The notes beneath the pieces were generated by a model that saw only the letters and a list, made by a program, of their open reading frames with translations, searched no databases and was not told the origin of the DNA. This document shows, piece after piece, positions 1 through 7,077 of a DNA stretch of 10,731 bases. Within the stretch, counting starts at the first letter, position 1; each line of letters opens with the position of its first letter. The stretch comes from Kangiella sp. Its GTDB lineage: Bacteria; Pseudomonadota; Gammaproteobacteria; Enterobacterales; Kangiellaceae. Made by a program: the position numbers and the translations under genes. The stretch is from positions 1-10,731 of the forward strand of contig JAPHRL010000308.1 of assembly GCA_026195755.1 (NCBI GenBank). Direction: 5' to 3'.

Positions 1-50
1 AGATTCGTCAAAGAAACGATCGCTCAAAACAATCAATTTTGGAATATGGT

Positions 51-1424
51 ATGAAGCCCACAATAAAAATTAAACTGGTCACTTTGGCACTATTATCGCT
101 TGGCACCTTGGCTGCTAATGCGAATACTGACCTTCTAGATGTTTACCAGGACGCTCTGAAAAATGACCCGCAATATAAAATCAGCGAAGCGAACTTACGA
201 GCTACTGAACAAGGTGTGCGCATCAACCGCTCAAGCTTGCTACCTCAAGTCAGCGCATCGGCAACAAAAGGACGAAGTGATAATGACTACTCAGGCCAGG
301 GTCTTGATGGCAGTCCTTCGGACCCTTTTAATAATACGGTAGACTCAACAACCTATCGCGTACAGTTAAGCCAATCATTATTCGACTGGAGCCAATGGGT
401 TGCTTTGGAGCAATCTGAGCTGCGCGTACGAGCCTCAGAACTTAACCACGCTGCTAGTTTGCAAGACCTGATGACCCGCACGGCCCAAGCTTATTTCCAG
501 ACTCTTAGTAGCAAAGAAGTATTAGAAGCTATAGGCTCGGAAAAAAGAGCCCTACAGAAGCAACTCGATTTGACTCGCGAACAGTTCGAGTCTGGTCTTT
601 CAACTGCTACAGACTTCCTGGATGCACAGGCAAACTTCGATCAGGCTCAGGTCAATGAGCTTGTCGCTGAAAACGAATACAACAACGCCAAGGAAGCTTT
701 ACGGGAAATCACTGGCCAATACTACTCTGAGCTTGAGTCAACCAGTAATGAGATTACATTAACTCCCCCCAGTCCCGACAATATCGATGACTGGGTACGT
801 GCAGCGCATGAAGCTAACTTAAGCCTTAAAGCAAAACAATTTGACGTTAGGGTCGCTCGCCAAGAAGTAAAACGTAATCGAAGTGGACATTATCCAACAG
901 CCGATCTTAGTGTCAGCTACTCCGATCAAGAAACTGAAACTGATCGTTACTTTCCGATCCAAAACATTGATCAAAATACCTTGAACATGCAGGATGGGTA
1001 TCAAGCGGGTATAACCGTCACCATACCACTATTTTCAGGCTTTAGAACTTCTGCTCAAACTGAACAGGCTAAACAAAACTACTTACGTGCAACACATGAG
1101 TTGGACCAAAGAGATAGATTGGTCCATAAAAATGCCAGTATGGCGTATACCAACCTTCAAACTTCCATAAAATCATTTGAAGCTAATAAGCGTGCCTATG
1201 AATCTAGCTTAAACTCACTAGAGTCAACTCAAGAAGGCTATCAGGCTGGTACACGAAATATAGTGGATGTTTTAATTGCAACCCGCTCTGCCTACTCTGC
1301 ACAGCGCAATATGATTCGCGCAAAGTATGATTACCTGATCAGTAGCTTACAATTAAAAGCGGCAGCTGGGACATTAACGGAGCAAGATTTGAGCGCAGTA
1401 AATAATTTATTAAATCAGTTCTAA
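51..1424 (+). CDS. tolC: TolC-family outer-membrane efflux/secretion channel
   Basis: The product is an outer-membrane channel protein of the TolC/OEP family. As a trimer it would form the periplasmic tunnel used by tripartite efflux pumps and type I secretion. The N-terminus is a Sec signal peptide with a basic start (MKPTIKIK), a hydrophobic core and a likely cleavage after ANA at residue 24. The mature protein opens with LLDVYQDALKNDPQ, typical of the family. Two repeated halves follow, with paired long amphipathic helices rich in Q, A and E, and family features such as RSSLLPQVSASA, TREQFESGLSTATDFLDAQA and GYQAGTRNIVDVL. Length (457 aa) is normal. I start at ATG 51, with a TGGA Shine-Dalgarno-like element 7 nt upstream; an in-frame TTG at 39 would add four residues before the signal peptide. 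No pump or adaptor gene lies nearby, so the partner is unknown. It is convergent with waaA. Confidence 0.93.
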   Translation: MKPTIKIKLVTLALLSLGTLAANANTDLLDVYQDALKNDPQYKISEANLRATEQGVRINRSSLLPQVSASATKGRSDNDYSGQGLDGSPSDPFNNTVDSTTYRVQLSQSLFDWSQWVALEQSELRVRASELNHAASLQDLMTRTAQAYFQTLSSKEVLEAIGSEKRALQKQLDLTREQFESGLSTATDFLDAQANFDQAQVNELVAENEYNNAKEALREITGQYYSELESTSNEITLTPPSPDNIDDWVRAAHEANLSLKAKQFDVRVARQEVKRNRSGHYPTADLSVSYSDQETETDRYFPIQNIDQNTLNMQDGYQAGITVTIPLFSGFRTSAQTEQAKQNYLRATHELDQRDRLVHKNASMAYTNLQTSIKSFEANKRAYESSLNSLESTQEGYQAGTRNIVDVLIATRSAYSAQRNMIRAKYDYLISSLQLKAAAGTLTEQDLSAVNNLLNQF

Positions 1425-1501
1425 CCAATATTCAACATTCAATATTCTTTTATTATTCAACCAGTTGGTGTTATTAAGTCTTATTTTATCTTTAACTTAG
1501 T

Positions 1502-2749
1502 TCATAAATAGGACTCAATAACACTGACAGTCTTGTCTAAAGCTCCGCGGTTATGCTCAATTATTTGTGATGCCTGAGCTCCCATTTCTACAGCCTTGGA
1601 AGGGTTTTGCATCAAGCCTGTTACCACTTCTGCAAGTTCAACTTCATCCCCCACCATGTGCGCTCCGCCTGACTCTATAAGCTCACAAAAGATTTCGTTA
1701 AAGTTGAATATATGCGGCCCGGTTAAGACTGGCTTAGCTAATATCGCCGGTTCGATAGGGTTGTGACCACCAATTTCAACAAAGCTTCCACCGATCCAGG
1801 TAATGTCAGAGATATTAAAGGCTTTCATCATTTCACCCATGGTATCACCCAGTAAAACATGTACACCAGGGCTCCAGCTTCCTGGCTTTGAACGGCAGGC
1901 CATTTTAAAGCCAGTCTCTTCTATTAATCGAGCAACTTGTTCAAAGCGTTCAGGATGACGTGGTACTATGATTAAACGAGCATTGGGTACTCGACTGCAT
2001 ACTTGTCGATGAGCCTTGAGTATCAGTTCATCTTCCCCTTTATGAGTACTTGCAGCAATCCAGACAGGTTGATTGTTCCATTCAGGGTAATACTCATGAT
2101 CACGAAAACTTGGAACATCAATATCAAATTTGATATTACCTGAGACGATTGACTTCCTTTCTTTCAAGCCTATTCTTTTAAAACGCTCTGCATCCAATTG
2201 ATTAACTGCTAATACCTTGACAAAAGCATCCATCATTTCTTCTGCCAGAGAATAAACTTTTTCATACTTTTGAGCAGAACGTTCCGACAGGCGACCATTG
2301 GCTAAAATAACAGGTATCTGCTGCTGCTTCAGATGATGCAACCAATTGGGCCATAATTCTGTTTCCATAATGACCAATAACTTAGGTCGGGTACGACGAA
2401 GAAATCGCTTTATGGTTCCCGGCAGATCGCATGGCGAATAATGATGTGTAACTTTGCCACCAAGACCATTTTGAATTTGCCTCGCACCAGTTGGCGTTGT
2501 GGTGGTAACAATGATGTTTAATGTGTCATCTTTGGCAAGTAACTTCTTTATAATAGCAATCGCCGCATTTGACTCACCCATTGAAACGGCATGAAACCAT
2601 ATGCTTTCTTTCTGTTCCTTTCTAACGATCCCAAAACGCTCTCTCAAAGGTTCTCTGTATTGGGGGGGTTTAAAACTTTTATAAACCCAGCGCACACATA
2701 ACAAAGGCGCGGCTAAAATGTACAATACTGTATAAAAATAACGTAACAA
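1502..2749 (-). CDS. waaA: 3-deoxy-D-manno-octulosonic acid (Kdo) transferase
   Basis: This is a GT30 glycosyltransferase that adds Kdo from CMP-Kdo to lipid A precursor at the cytoplasmic face of the inner membrane, an essential step of LPS core synthesis. The N-terminal hydrophobic anchor (residues 1-23) is followed by KPPQYREPLRERFG. The family acceptor-site motif HAVSMGES contains the expected catalytic Glu at 59, METELWPN lies at 128-135, and GGSFVEIGGHNPIEP lies in the C-terminal CMP-Kdo-binding half. At 415 aa it is full length. The start is TTG at 2749: AAGGAAGA sits about 8 nt upstream, and MLRYFYTVLYIL aligns with the usual N-terminus of the family, so the rare start is well supported. 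It is the last gene of the leftward ratA-rnfH-waaA set, 39 nt after rnfH. A C7 tract lies at codons 28-29. One or two Kdo transfers cannot be told apart from sequence. Confidence 0.95.
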   Translation of the reverse strand: MLRYFYTVLYILAAPLLCVRWVYKSFKPPQYREPLRERFGIVRKEQKESIWFHAVSMGESNAAIAIIKKLLAKDDTLNIIVTTTTPTGARQIQNGLGGKVTHHYSPCDLPGTIKRFLRRTRPKLLVIMETELWPNWLHHLKQQQIPVILANGRLSERSAQKYEKVYSLAEEMMDAFVKVLAVNQLDAERFKRIGLKERKSIVSGNIKFDIDVPSFRDHEYYPEWNNQPVWIAASTHKGEDELILKAHRQVCSRVPNARLIIVPRHPERFEQVARLIEETGFKMACRSKPGSWSPGVHVLLGDTMGEMMKAFNISDITWIGGSFVEIGGHNPIEPAILAKPVLTGPHIFNFNEIFCELIESGGAHMVGDEVELAEVVTGLMQNPSKAVEMGAQASQIIEHNRGALDKTVSVIESYL

Positions 2750-2788
2750 TTAACTGTCTTCCTTATTGACCAGGATCTACCGATCCGA

Positions 2789-3082
2789 CTATGACTTACT
2801 TTTTTGTGCTCTCAGCTTTCGAACTTCTTTGGGATCGGCAATGAGAGGACGATAAATTTCAACTCTATCACCATCATGCAATGTATCTGTAAGCTTTGAC
2901 AGTTTGCTGAAAACTCCCACTTTATTTTGTCTTAAATCGATTTCTGGATACAGTTCAACAATACCGGACTGATGTATAATCTCTTCTATTGTTTGTGAAG
3001 CATCGACTTCAAGAGAAAGTAATGTCTGCTTATCAGGTAAAGCATAACAAACTTCCACTTTGATTTTGCCCTGGCTGTTCAT
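2789..3082 (-). CDS. rnfH: RnfH family ubiquitin-fold protein (UPF0125)
   Basis: This is a small 97-aa protein of the RnfH/UPF0125 family, predicted beta-grasp fold. The biochemical role is not settled; the name comes from association with rnf gene clusters in some bacteria, and an older name is ratB. Recognisable parts are the opening strand KIKVEVCYALPDKQ, the helix start ASQTIEEIIHQSGI, NKVGVFSKLSKLTDTLHDGD, and the conserved end DRVEIYRPLIADPKEVRK. The basic tail (KLRAQKSKS) is usual. Its ATG overlaps the ratA stop by one base (TAATG), implying translational coupling. The ratA-rnfH pairing next to smpB is standard in gammaproteobacteria. The bamE gene that often follows is not here; waaA follows instead. 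Confidence 0.9.
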   Translation of the reverse strand: MNSQGKIKVEVCYALPDKQTLLSLEVDASQTIEEIIHQSGIVELYPEIDLRQNKVGVFSKLSKLTDTLHDGDRVEIYRPLIADPKEVRKLRAQKSKS

Positions 3083-3513
3083 TATGTATAGACCTCTCGC
3101 GCTCTTTTTGAGAAAGCGTCCACAAATGACTCCGCCATTTGATTAAATACAGCGCCGAAAGCCAGATTAGTAAGTGGATTAGAGAACTCAAACTTAACCA
3201 CTAACTCAATTTTGCAGGCAGAATCACCTAAAGCGTCAAAAGTCCACTGCCCGCTTAGATGTTTAAATGGTCCTACAACTAACTGCATAGCGATACTTTC
3301 AAAGGGTTGGTTAATATTCTGAGTAGTGAACTCTTTTGCAAAACCGCCTTTTGCTACCGATAGCGTTGCAGTGACAGTATCGTCAGTACGCTCTAGAACC
3401 TTGGCATCATTACAATTCGGCAAAAACTCGGGATATTTCTCGATATCATCCACTAGATCAAACATTTGTTTAGCCGAAAAAGGTAATAGCGCTTGTCGCC
3501 GAATAGTTTTCAT
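3082..3513 (-). CDS. ratA: RatA/COQ10-type START-domain protein
   Basis: This is a polyketide-cyclase/START-fold protein of the RatA family. In E. coli RatA is reported to act on 50S subunits as a toxin blocking 70S formation, while mitochondrial homologues (COQ10) bind coenzyme Q and support respiration; which role applies here cannot be read from sequence. Visible family parts are RRQALLPFSAKQMFDLVDDI, YPEFLPNC, the central TLSVAKGGFAKEFTTQN, the FKHLSGQWTFDAL strand, and the C-terminal helix with NPLTNLAFGAVFNQMAESFV. I use ATG 3513 (143 aa), which fits the usual N-terminus; an in-frame TTG two codons upstream would give MVMKT. The Shine-Dalgarno is weak. It is the first gene of the leftward operon and divergent from smpB. 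Confidence 0.9.
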   Translation of the reverse strand: MKTIRRQALLPFSAKQMFDLVDDIEKYPEFLPNCNDAKVLERTDDTVTATLSVAKGGFAKEFTTQNINQPFESIAMQLVVGPFKHLSGQWTFDALGDSACKIELVVKFEFSNPLTNLAFGAVFNQMAESFVDAFSKRAREVYT

Positions 3514-3551
3514 GACCAAAAAGGCAAATAATCAGGTTTAAAAGTGCGGCA

Positions 3552-3582
3552 ATTGTAACACTGCCCCCCCCTGAAATACCAA
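3552..3582 (-). promoter_or_regulatory. Probable ratA promoter with extended -10 and G8 spacer
   Basis: Read leftward, TGTTACAAT (3560-3552) is a good extended -10 box. A candidate -35, TTGGTA, lies at 3582-3577, with a long 19-bp spacer. That spacer contains a run of eight G (3571-3564). A start near 3545 would give a leader of about 32 nt before the ATG at 3513. The assignment is by consensus matching only. Confidence 0.5.
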
Positions 3583-3585
3583 CTA

Positions 3586-3614
3586 TTGAGCAATAGCACC
3601 CAGACACCTATAAT
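3586..3614 (+). promoter_or_regulatory. Probable sigma-70 promoter of smpB
   Basis: TTGAGC (3586-3591) and a perfect TATAAT (3609-3614) are separated by exactly 17 bp. Transcription would begin near 3621, leaving a leader of about 32 nt before the TTG start of smpB. The -35 box is only 3 bp from the putative ratA -35 on the other strand, so the two promoters are back to back and could compete for polymerase. Confidence 0.7.
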
Positions 3615-3652
3615 GCGGTCTAACTTTGCAATAACTCCACACAGGATCCACA

Positions 3653-4126
3653 TTGGCCAAAAAAAAGGGCAAGCCATCAGGCAACACCATTGCGCTCAAC
3701 AAGCGCGCACGTCATGACTACTTCATCGAAGATACTTTCGAAGCAGGCCTTGTTCTACAGGGCTGGGAAGTCAAAAGCATACGTGCAGGCAAAGTAAACC
3801 TTGCTGAGAGCTATGTTCTACTCAAAAACGGTGAAGCTTTCCTCTTTGGTTGCCACATCACGCCACTATTATCAGCTTCAACCCATGTGGTTGCCGATCC
3901 AACTCGGACCAGGAAATTACTGCTGCATGATCGTGAAATAGCGCAGTTATTCAGAGGGGTTGAACAACAAAGCTACACCGTAGTTGCTTTAGCAATGTAC
4001 TGGAAGAAAAACCGCGTAAAGCTAGAAATTGGTTTGGCTAAAGGTAAAAAGCTACACGATAAACGGGCAACTGAAAAAGATCGAGAGTGGAATAAAGCAA
4101 AAGAGCGCATAATGAAACGCCATTAA
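3653..4126 (+). CDS. smpB: SsrA-binding protein SmpB
   Basis: SmpB binds the tRNA-like domain of tmRNA and brings it to stalled ribosomes for trans-translation; its tmRNA partner is encoded at 8579 in this window. The 157-aa product has the full family pattern: IALNKRARHDYFIEDTFEAG, LQGWEVKSIRAGKVNL, SYVLLKNGEAFLFG, the THVVADPTRTRKLLLH loop, a central YTVVALAMYWKKNRVKLEIG, and the basic tail GKKLHDKRATEKDREW ending in IMKRH, which in known SmpB enters the mRNA path. The start is TTG: AGGA lies 7 nt upstream and MAKKKGKPSGNTIALNKRA matches the family N-terminus, with no better ATG. smpB and ssrA are often close neighbours; here about 4.5 kb separates them. Confidence 0.97.
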   Translation: MAKKKGKPSGNTIALNKRARHDYFIEDTFEAGLVLQGWEVKSIRAGKVNLAESYVLLKNGEAFLFGCHITPLLSASTHVVADPTRTRKLLLHDREIAQLFRGVEQQSYTVVALAMYWKKNRVKLEIGLAKGKKLHDKRATEKDREWNKAKERIMKRH

Positions 4127-4262
4127 AGGATGTTTCTACTCACATAAAATACGTGTAAAGTAGTTGGTCCATGCAATTGTGGCATAACCCACATCATGCA
4201 CAAAAACGGTTTGTTATTATGCGAACAGTTCGGTAGGGTCTTGATTTATAAGCTTTTAAATC

Positions 4263-5261
4263 ATGAGTAAGAATATTGAACATTCAGTATTCACCCACAA
4301 GAAAAGGTATTATCACTTGAAAGGTTACAGCACCATTTTTCTAGCATTGGCTTTAACAGGTTGCTCTTTTGTTGAAGATAGAAGTAACCAGCCTGTTGAA
4401 ATCATTGATGTCAGCGATGGCACCCGTTCGGGTACGATGCGCAACAGCAAACAGCAATCGGAGACGATTCAGTATACTGTTCGCTCCGGTGATACTTTAG
4501 GCTCAATTGCAAAAAACATGCTCGGCAATGCACAGCGCTACTTGGAGATTGCCAAACTTAATAATATTGAGCCCCAAGCTCCCATCTATGTTGGCCAACA
4601 ATTACAGCTTCCAAGCAAGGGGCTGATTCTAGTCAAGCCCAAGACGACTCAACAAATAGCCACTAAGCCTGACAAGTCAGCTGAAAGCAAAGCTCAGCCC
4701 TCTGAAATGGACAGCTTACTTTCACAACAACGCTACTACGATGCAATTGAATACGCTCGAGCCCAGGAAGACCTATCTGATAACAATGAGCTACAGGAAA
4801 GACTCATCATAGCTACCCAAAACCAGGTCCGACTGTTCCGTCAGGAAGGGCTTACCGGTGAAGCGGAAGAATTATTACAATTGCTCATCGACGACGGTCG
4901 ATTATCAGAGTCCAGCCAGCAAATTTTATACTCTAACTTGGCAGCACTTAACGTTGAGCAAGACTTAGTAGAAGCCAGACAGCTTGCTGACCGACAAGAA
5001 TTTGATGACTCCTATGACATCTTGCTTAGTGCCTGGCAGGTATCAGGAACAGAACTTGAGTCTAACGCCTTATTCACAGGAACCCGCAATAAAGTCAGTG
5101 AACATTACCACCAAAATGCACTTCAACTTTACCGTAATCAAGAGTTAGACGAAGCGCTAATTTATTGGGACAAAATTTTGGCCATAAATCCATCCGATGA
5201 TTTGGCATTAGTTTATAAAGATCGAGTTAAATCCTTACAAGCAAAACTTGATTCTTTATAA
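4263..5261 (+). CDS. LysM and TPR-like domain lipoprotein
   Basis: This is a predicted envelope lipoprotein of unknown specific role. A hydrophobic stretch ends in the lipobox LALTGC (Cys34), followed by Ser, which in gammaproteobacteria favours outer-membrane sorting. A LysM domain covers about residues 70-117 (YTVRSGDTLGSIAKNMLG to VGQQLQLP) and should bind peptidoglycan glycan. After a Lys/Gln/Ser-rich linker, residues 155-332 are helical, ending in a TPR-like repeat (ALQLYRNQELDEALIYWDKI, then LAINPSDDLALVYK). The start is uncertain. ATG 4263 has no clear Shine-Dalgarno and puts 18 extra residues before the signal. TTG 4317 has AAAAGG upstream and gives a compact signal, MKGYSTIFLALALTGC. 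Given other TTG starts here, 4317 may be the true start. The gene is convergent with the kinase operon and shares its terminator. Confidence 0.85.
   Translation: MSKNIEHSVFTHKKRYYHLKGYSTIFLALALTGCSFVEDRSNQPVEIIDVSDGTRSGTMRNSKQQSETIQYTVRSGDTLGSIAKNMLGNAQRYLEIAKLNNIEPQAPIYVGQQLQLPSKGLILVKPKTTQQIATKPDKSAESKAQPSEMDSLLSQQRYYDAIEYARAQEDLSDNNELQERLIIATQNQVRLFRQEGLTGEAEELLQLLIDDGRLSESSQQILYSNLAALNVEQDLVEARQLADRQEFDDSYDILLSAWQVSGTELESNALFTGTRNKVSEHYHQNALQLYRNQELDEALIYWDKILAINPSDDLALVYKDRVKSLQAKLDSL
4302..4319 (+). promoter_or_regulatory. Ribosome-binding site favouring a TTG start at 4317
   Basis: AAAAGG at 4302-4307 lies 9 nt before an in-frame TTG (4317-4319). Starting there leaves a 15-residue lipoprotein signal before the lipobox Cys, the normal size. 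The upstream ATG at 4263 lacks such a site. A TATAAG at 4247-4252 could be a -10 box; its start near 4259 would leave almost no leader for ATG 4263 but a normal one for TTG 4317. That promoter has no convincing -35. Confidence 0.5.
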
Positions 5262-5283
5262 AGTACCTTTCTTTACCACCAGT

Positions 5284-5325
5284 AAGCACAAAAAAAGCTG
5301 TCTTGAGACAGCTTTTTTTGTGCTT
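5284..5325. terminator. Bidirectional intrinsic terminator between lipoprotein gene and kinase gene
   Basis: A perfect 20-bp inverted repeat (AAGCACAAAAAAAGCTGTCT against its complement) closes on a two- to four-base loop around TTGA. The inner GC-rich stem AGCTGTCT/AGACAGCT is flanked by A7 on one side and T7 on the other, so it works as a rho-independent terminator in both directions. It lies 22 bp after the lipoprotein stop and 21 bp after the kinase stop on the other strand. Confidence 0.95.
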
Positions 5326-5346
5326 AACATTATGCAACTGCAAAAA

Positions 5347-7071
5347 CTAATCGCTATCCCGACCTGATTTTTTTTCAGCTTTAGACTCGGGTTTATCTTG
5401 CCCAATTATCATCGTTTTATCTAAATCAGTTATGGTTTCGAGCAAGCCCGGATCTGGGTTAGTGCTAATATATTGCGTCTGAGTTAAACCAGCTAATTTC
5501 TGTGAGAGGTCATTAACCTCTTGTTGCAAACGTCCAACCTCATCATGAGTATTAACTTTTAAAATATCAGCCTGGCCGTGGTTTCTAAGCTCTCGAATAA
5601 CGTGTCGAGTCTCATTGACACGTTGAATAAAACGATTTGCCAGCCAATACACACCGGAGAACACTGCTAACATAATTAAAAACATCCAAATTATCATAGC
5701 CAATAACGATGACTGTGTAGCGCTTTTCAAGTTGCTTCGGCTAATGGCTATAAATGCATTACCTATGACTTTATCCTGATACTTGATTTGCGAGTCAAAA
5801 AGAACCACTTCCTGATCATAGTCGGTTAAATTAGAATATATTTGAGCATCTGATGTCTTCTGCTGTATTTGACTTGCAGGAGGTAATAAGAATGGCTTGC
5901 TAATTTGCTCGGGCTGACTGCTACTCTGTACGATACCATCCTTGTCACGGATTGAAAGATGCTGTATTTGGGAATTATCAGCAATATCCCGCGTCAACTC
6001 CTGTAAGGTAATACGCTCTTCAAGCAATAGAGGCTCTCTGGTTTCCTGAGAAATGATTTGCACCATTGAGTTTCCATAATCGAAAACCAATTGATTCATT
6101 AGCTGGTTCTGTTTGTTATAAACCCAAGCCATACCAAGAATCATAACCAGTAAAACCACAGCCGATAAGCTAATAGCCCAACGTGCCCGCATCGAAACAA
6201 AACGAATGCCCGCCAGGCCCTCTTTATTTTGAGTTAACTCCTTGGAAAGCGTTTCAATTTCTTCCAGTAACTCATCGCTTGTAGCATAACGGTGATCAGG
6301 ATTCTTTTGCAGCAAACGAAAAATAATACTTTGCCACATAAAGCCCTGTTCAGAAACAATATTAATAGGTTGGGGATTTAAATGTAGAACTGCCTGCATC
6401 ATGGCAGCATAATTTGGTGCCTGAAATGGAAGCTCCCCTTTCGTAACCTGATACAGAATCACGCCCAGTGAATAAAGATCCGTTTTAAAGTCTACACTAT
6501 GCCCTGTAATTTGCTCAGGTGACATATAGGCTGGTGTGCCCATGATTTTATCTTTACTTTTACCGCCTTCATCCTCAAGAAAGAGATGCTCGACATGAGC
6601 AATACCAAAATCGGTAATTTTGAAACGCCGCCCACCATCAACAACCAGAATATTATCAGGCTTTAAATCTCGGTGAATCACACCATTTTGATGCGCATAA
6701 TCAAGAGCCAAAGTTAGCTGTTTTGCCAGATCAGAGGCCTGCTCTAAAGTGAAAGTACCATGTTTCTGTAAGTAATCATCAAGATTTTCACCTTCCAATA
6801 ACTCCATGGCAATAAAAGGTCTTTCTTGCCAAATTCCGACATCATAAATAGTCACGATCCCAGGATGCCCTAGTCGACCAGCAGCTTTTGCCTCTCGTAG
6901 AAAAAGCTCACGATACTCCTCTTTCTCCACCAATTCGTGTTTTAAGAGCTTTATCGCGAGCATACGGCCGATTTCAGGGTCTTCTGCCTGATAAACAACA
7001 GACATTGCCCCGCGGCCGATTTCTTTGACCAGTTTATAGCGCCCTATGCGCAATTCATTATCTTCAATCAT
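5347..7071 (-). CDS. Membrane Ser/Thr protein kinase with periplasmic sensor and C-terminal HAMP-like segment
   Basis: This is a Hanks-type (PknB-like) Ser/Thr kinase, 574 aa. The catalytic domain at about 12-275 has all key residues: glycine loop GRGAMSVV (19-26), Lys41, Glu60, HRDLKPDN with Asp135 and Asn140, DFG at 154-156, and GTPAYMSPEQ with activation-loop Thr179. It is an RD kinase and should be active. TM1 is about 298-318, a periplasmic region about 319-453, and TM2 about 455-477. A HAMP-like segment follows (about 478-530, including NTHDEVGRLQQEVNDL). The charged tail carries ITDLDKTMIIG (Thr553). The periplasmic part recalls Smp/AhpA-type sensors, but I am unsure. PASTA repeats are absent. 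The gene starts 6 nt after the FHA stop with little Shine-Dalgarno, so translation is probably coupled. As last gene of the phosphatase-FHA-kinase operon, it is the likely kinase counteracted by the upstream PP2C. Substrates and stimulus are unknown. Confidence 0.93.
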   Translation of the reverse strand: MIEDNELRIGRYKLVKEIGRGAMSVVYQAEDPEIGRMLAIKLLKHELVEKEEYRELFLREAKAAGRLGHPGIVTIYDVGIWQERPFIAMELLEGENLDDYLQKHGTFTLEQASDLAKQLTLALDYAHQNGVIHRDLKPDNILVVDGGRRFKITDFGIAHVEHLFLEDEGGKSKDKIMGTPAYMSPEQITGHSVDFKTDLYSLGVILYQVTKGELPFQAPNYAAMMQAVLHLNPQPINIVSEQGFMWQSIIFRLLQKNPDHRYATSDELLEEIETLSKELTQNKEGLAGIRFVSMRARWAISLSAVVLLVMILGMAWVYNKQNQLMNQLVFDYGNSMVQIISQETREPLLLEERITLQELTRDIADNSQIQHLSIRDKDGIVQSSSQPEQISKPFLLPPASQIQQKTSDAQIYSNLTDYDQEVVLFDSQIKYQDKVIGNAFIAISRSNLKSATQSSLLAMIIWMFLIMLAVFSGVYWLANRFIQRVNETRHVIRELRNHGQADILKVNTHDEVGRLQQEVNDLSQKLAGLTQTQYISTNPDPGLLETITDLDKTMIIGQDKPESKAEKKSGRDSD

Positions 7072-7077
7072 TGATGA

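Noticed and set aside
39..50. Upstream TTG start for tolC adding four residues
   Set aside because: ATG 51 gives a clean signal peptide and has a Shine-Dalgarno-like element at suitable distance; TTG 39 does not.
819..1004. Leftward 61-codon open frame inside tolC
   Set aside because: It lies wholly within the well-supported tolC gene, with no family resemblance: a shadow frame.
2662..2668. Seven-base C tract (coding strand) near the 5' end of waaA as a phase-variation site
   Set aside because: It encodes Pro-Pro in a conserved segment, is short, and switching off waaA would normally be lethal.
3326..3541. Rightward 71-codon open frame opposite ratA
   Set aside because: It is antisense to a conserved gene and has no recognisable protein features.
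4168..4200. Imperfect palindrome around TGTGG/CCACA upstream of the lipoprotein gene
   Set aside because: Only five clean pairs, no T run and no match to a known operator; too weak to call.
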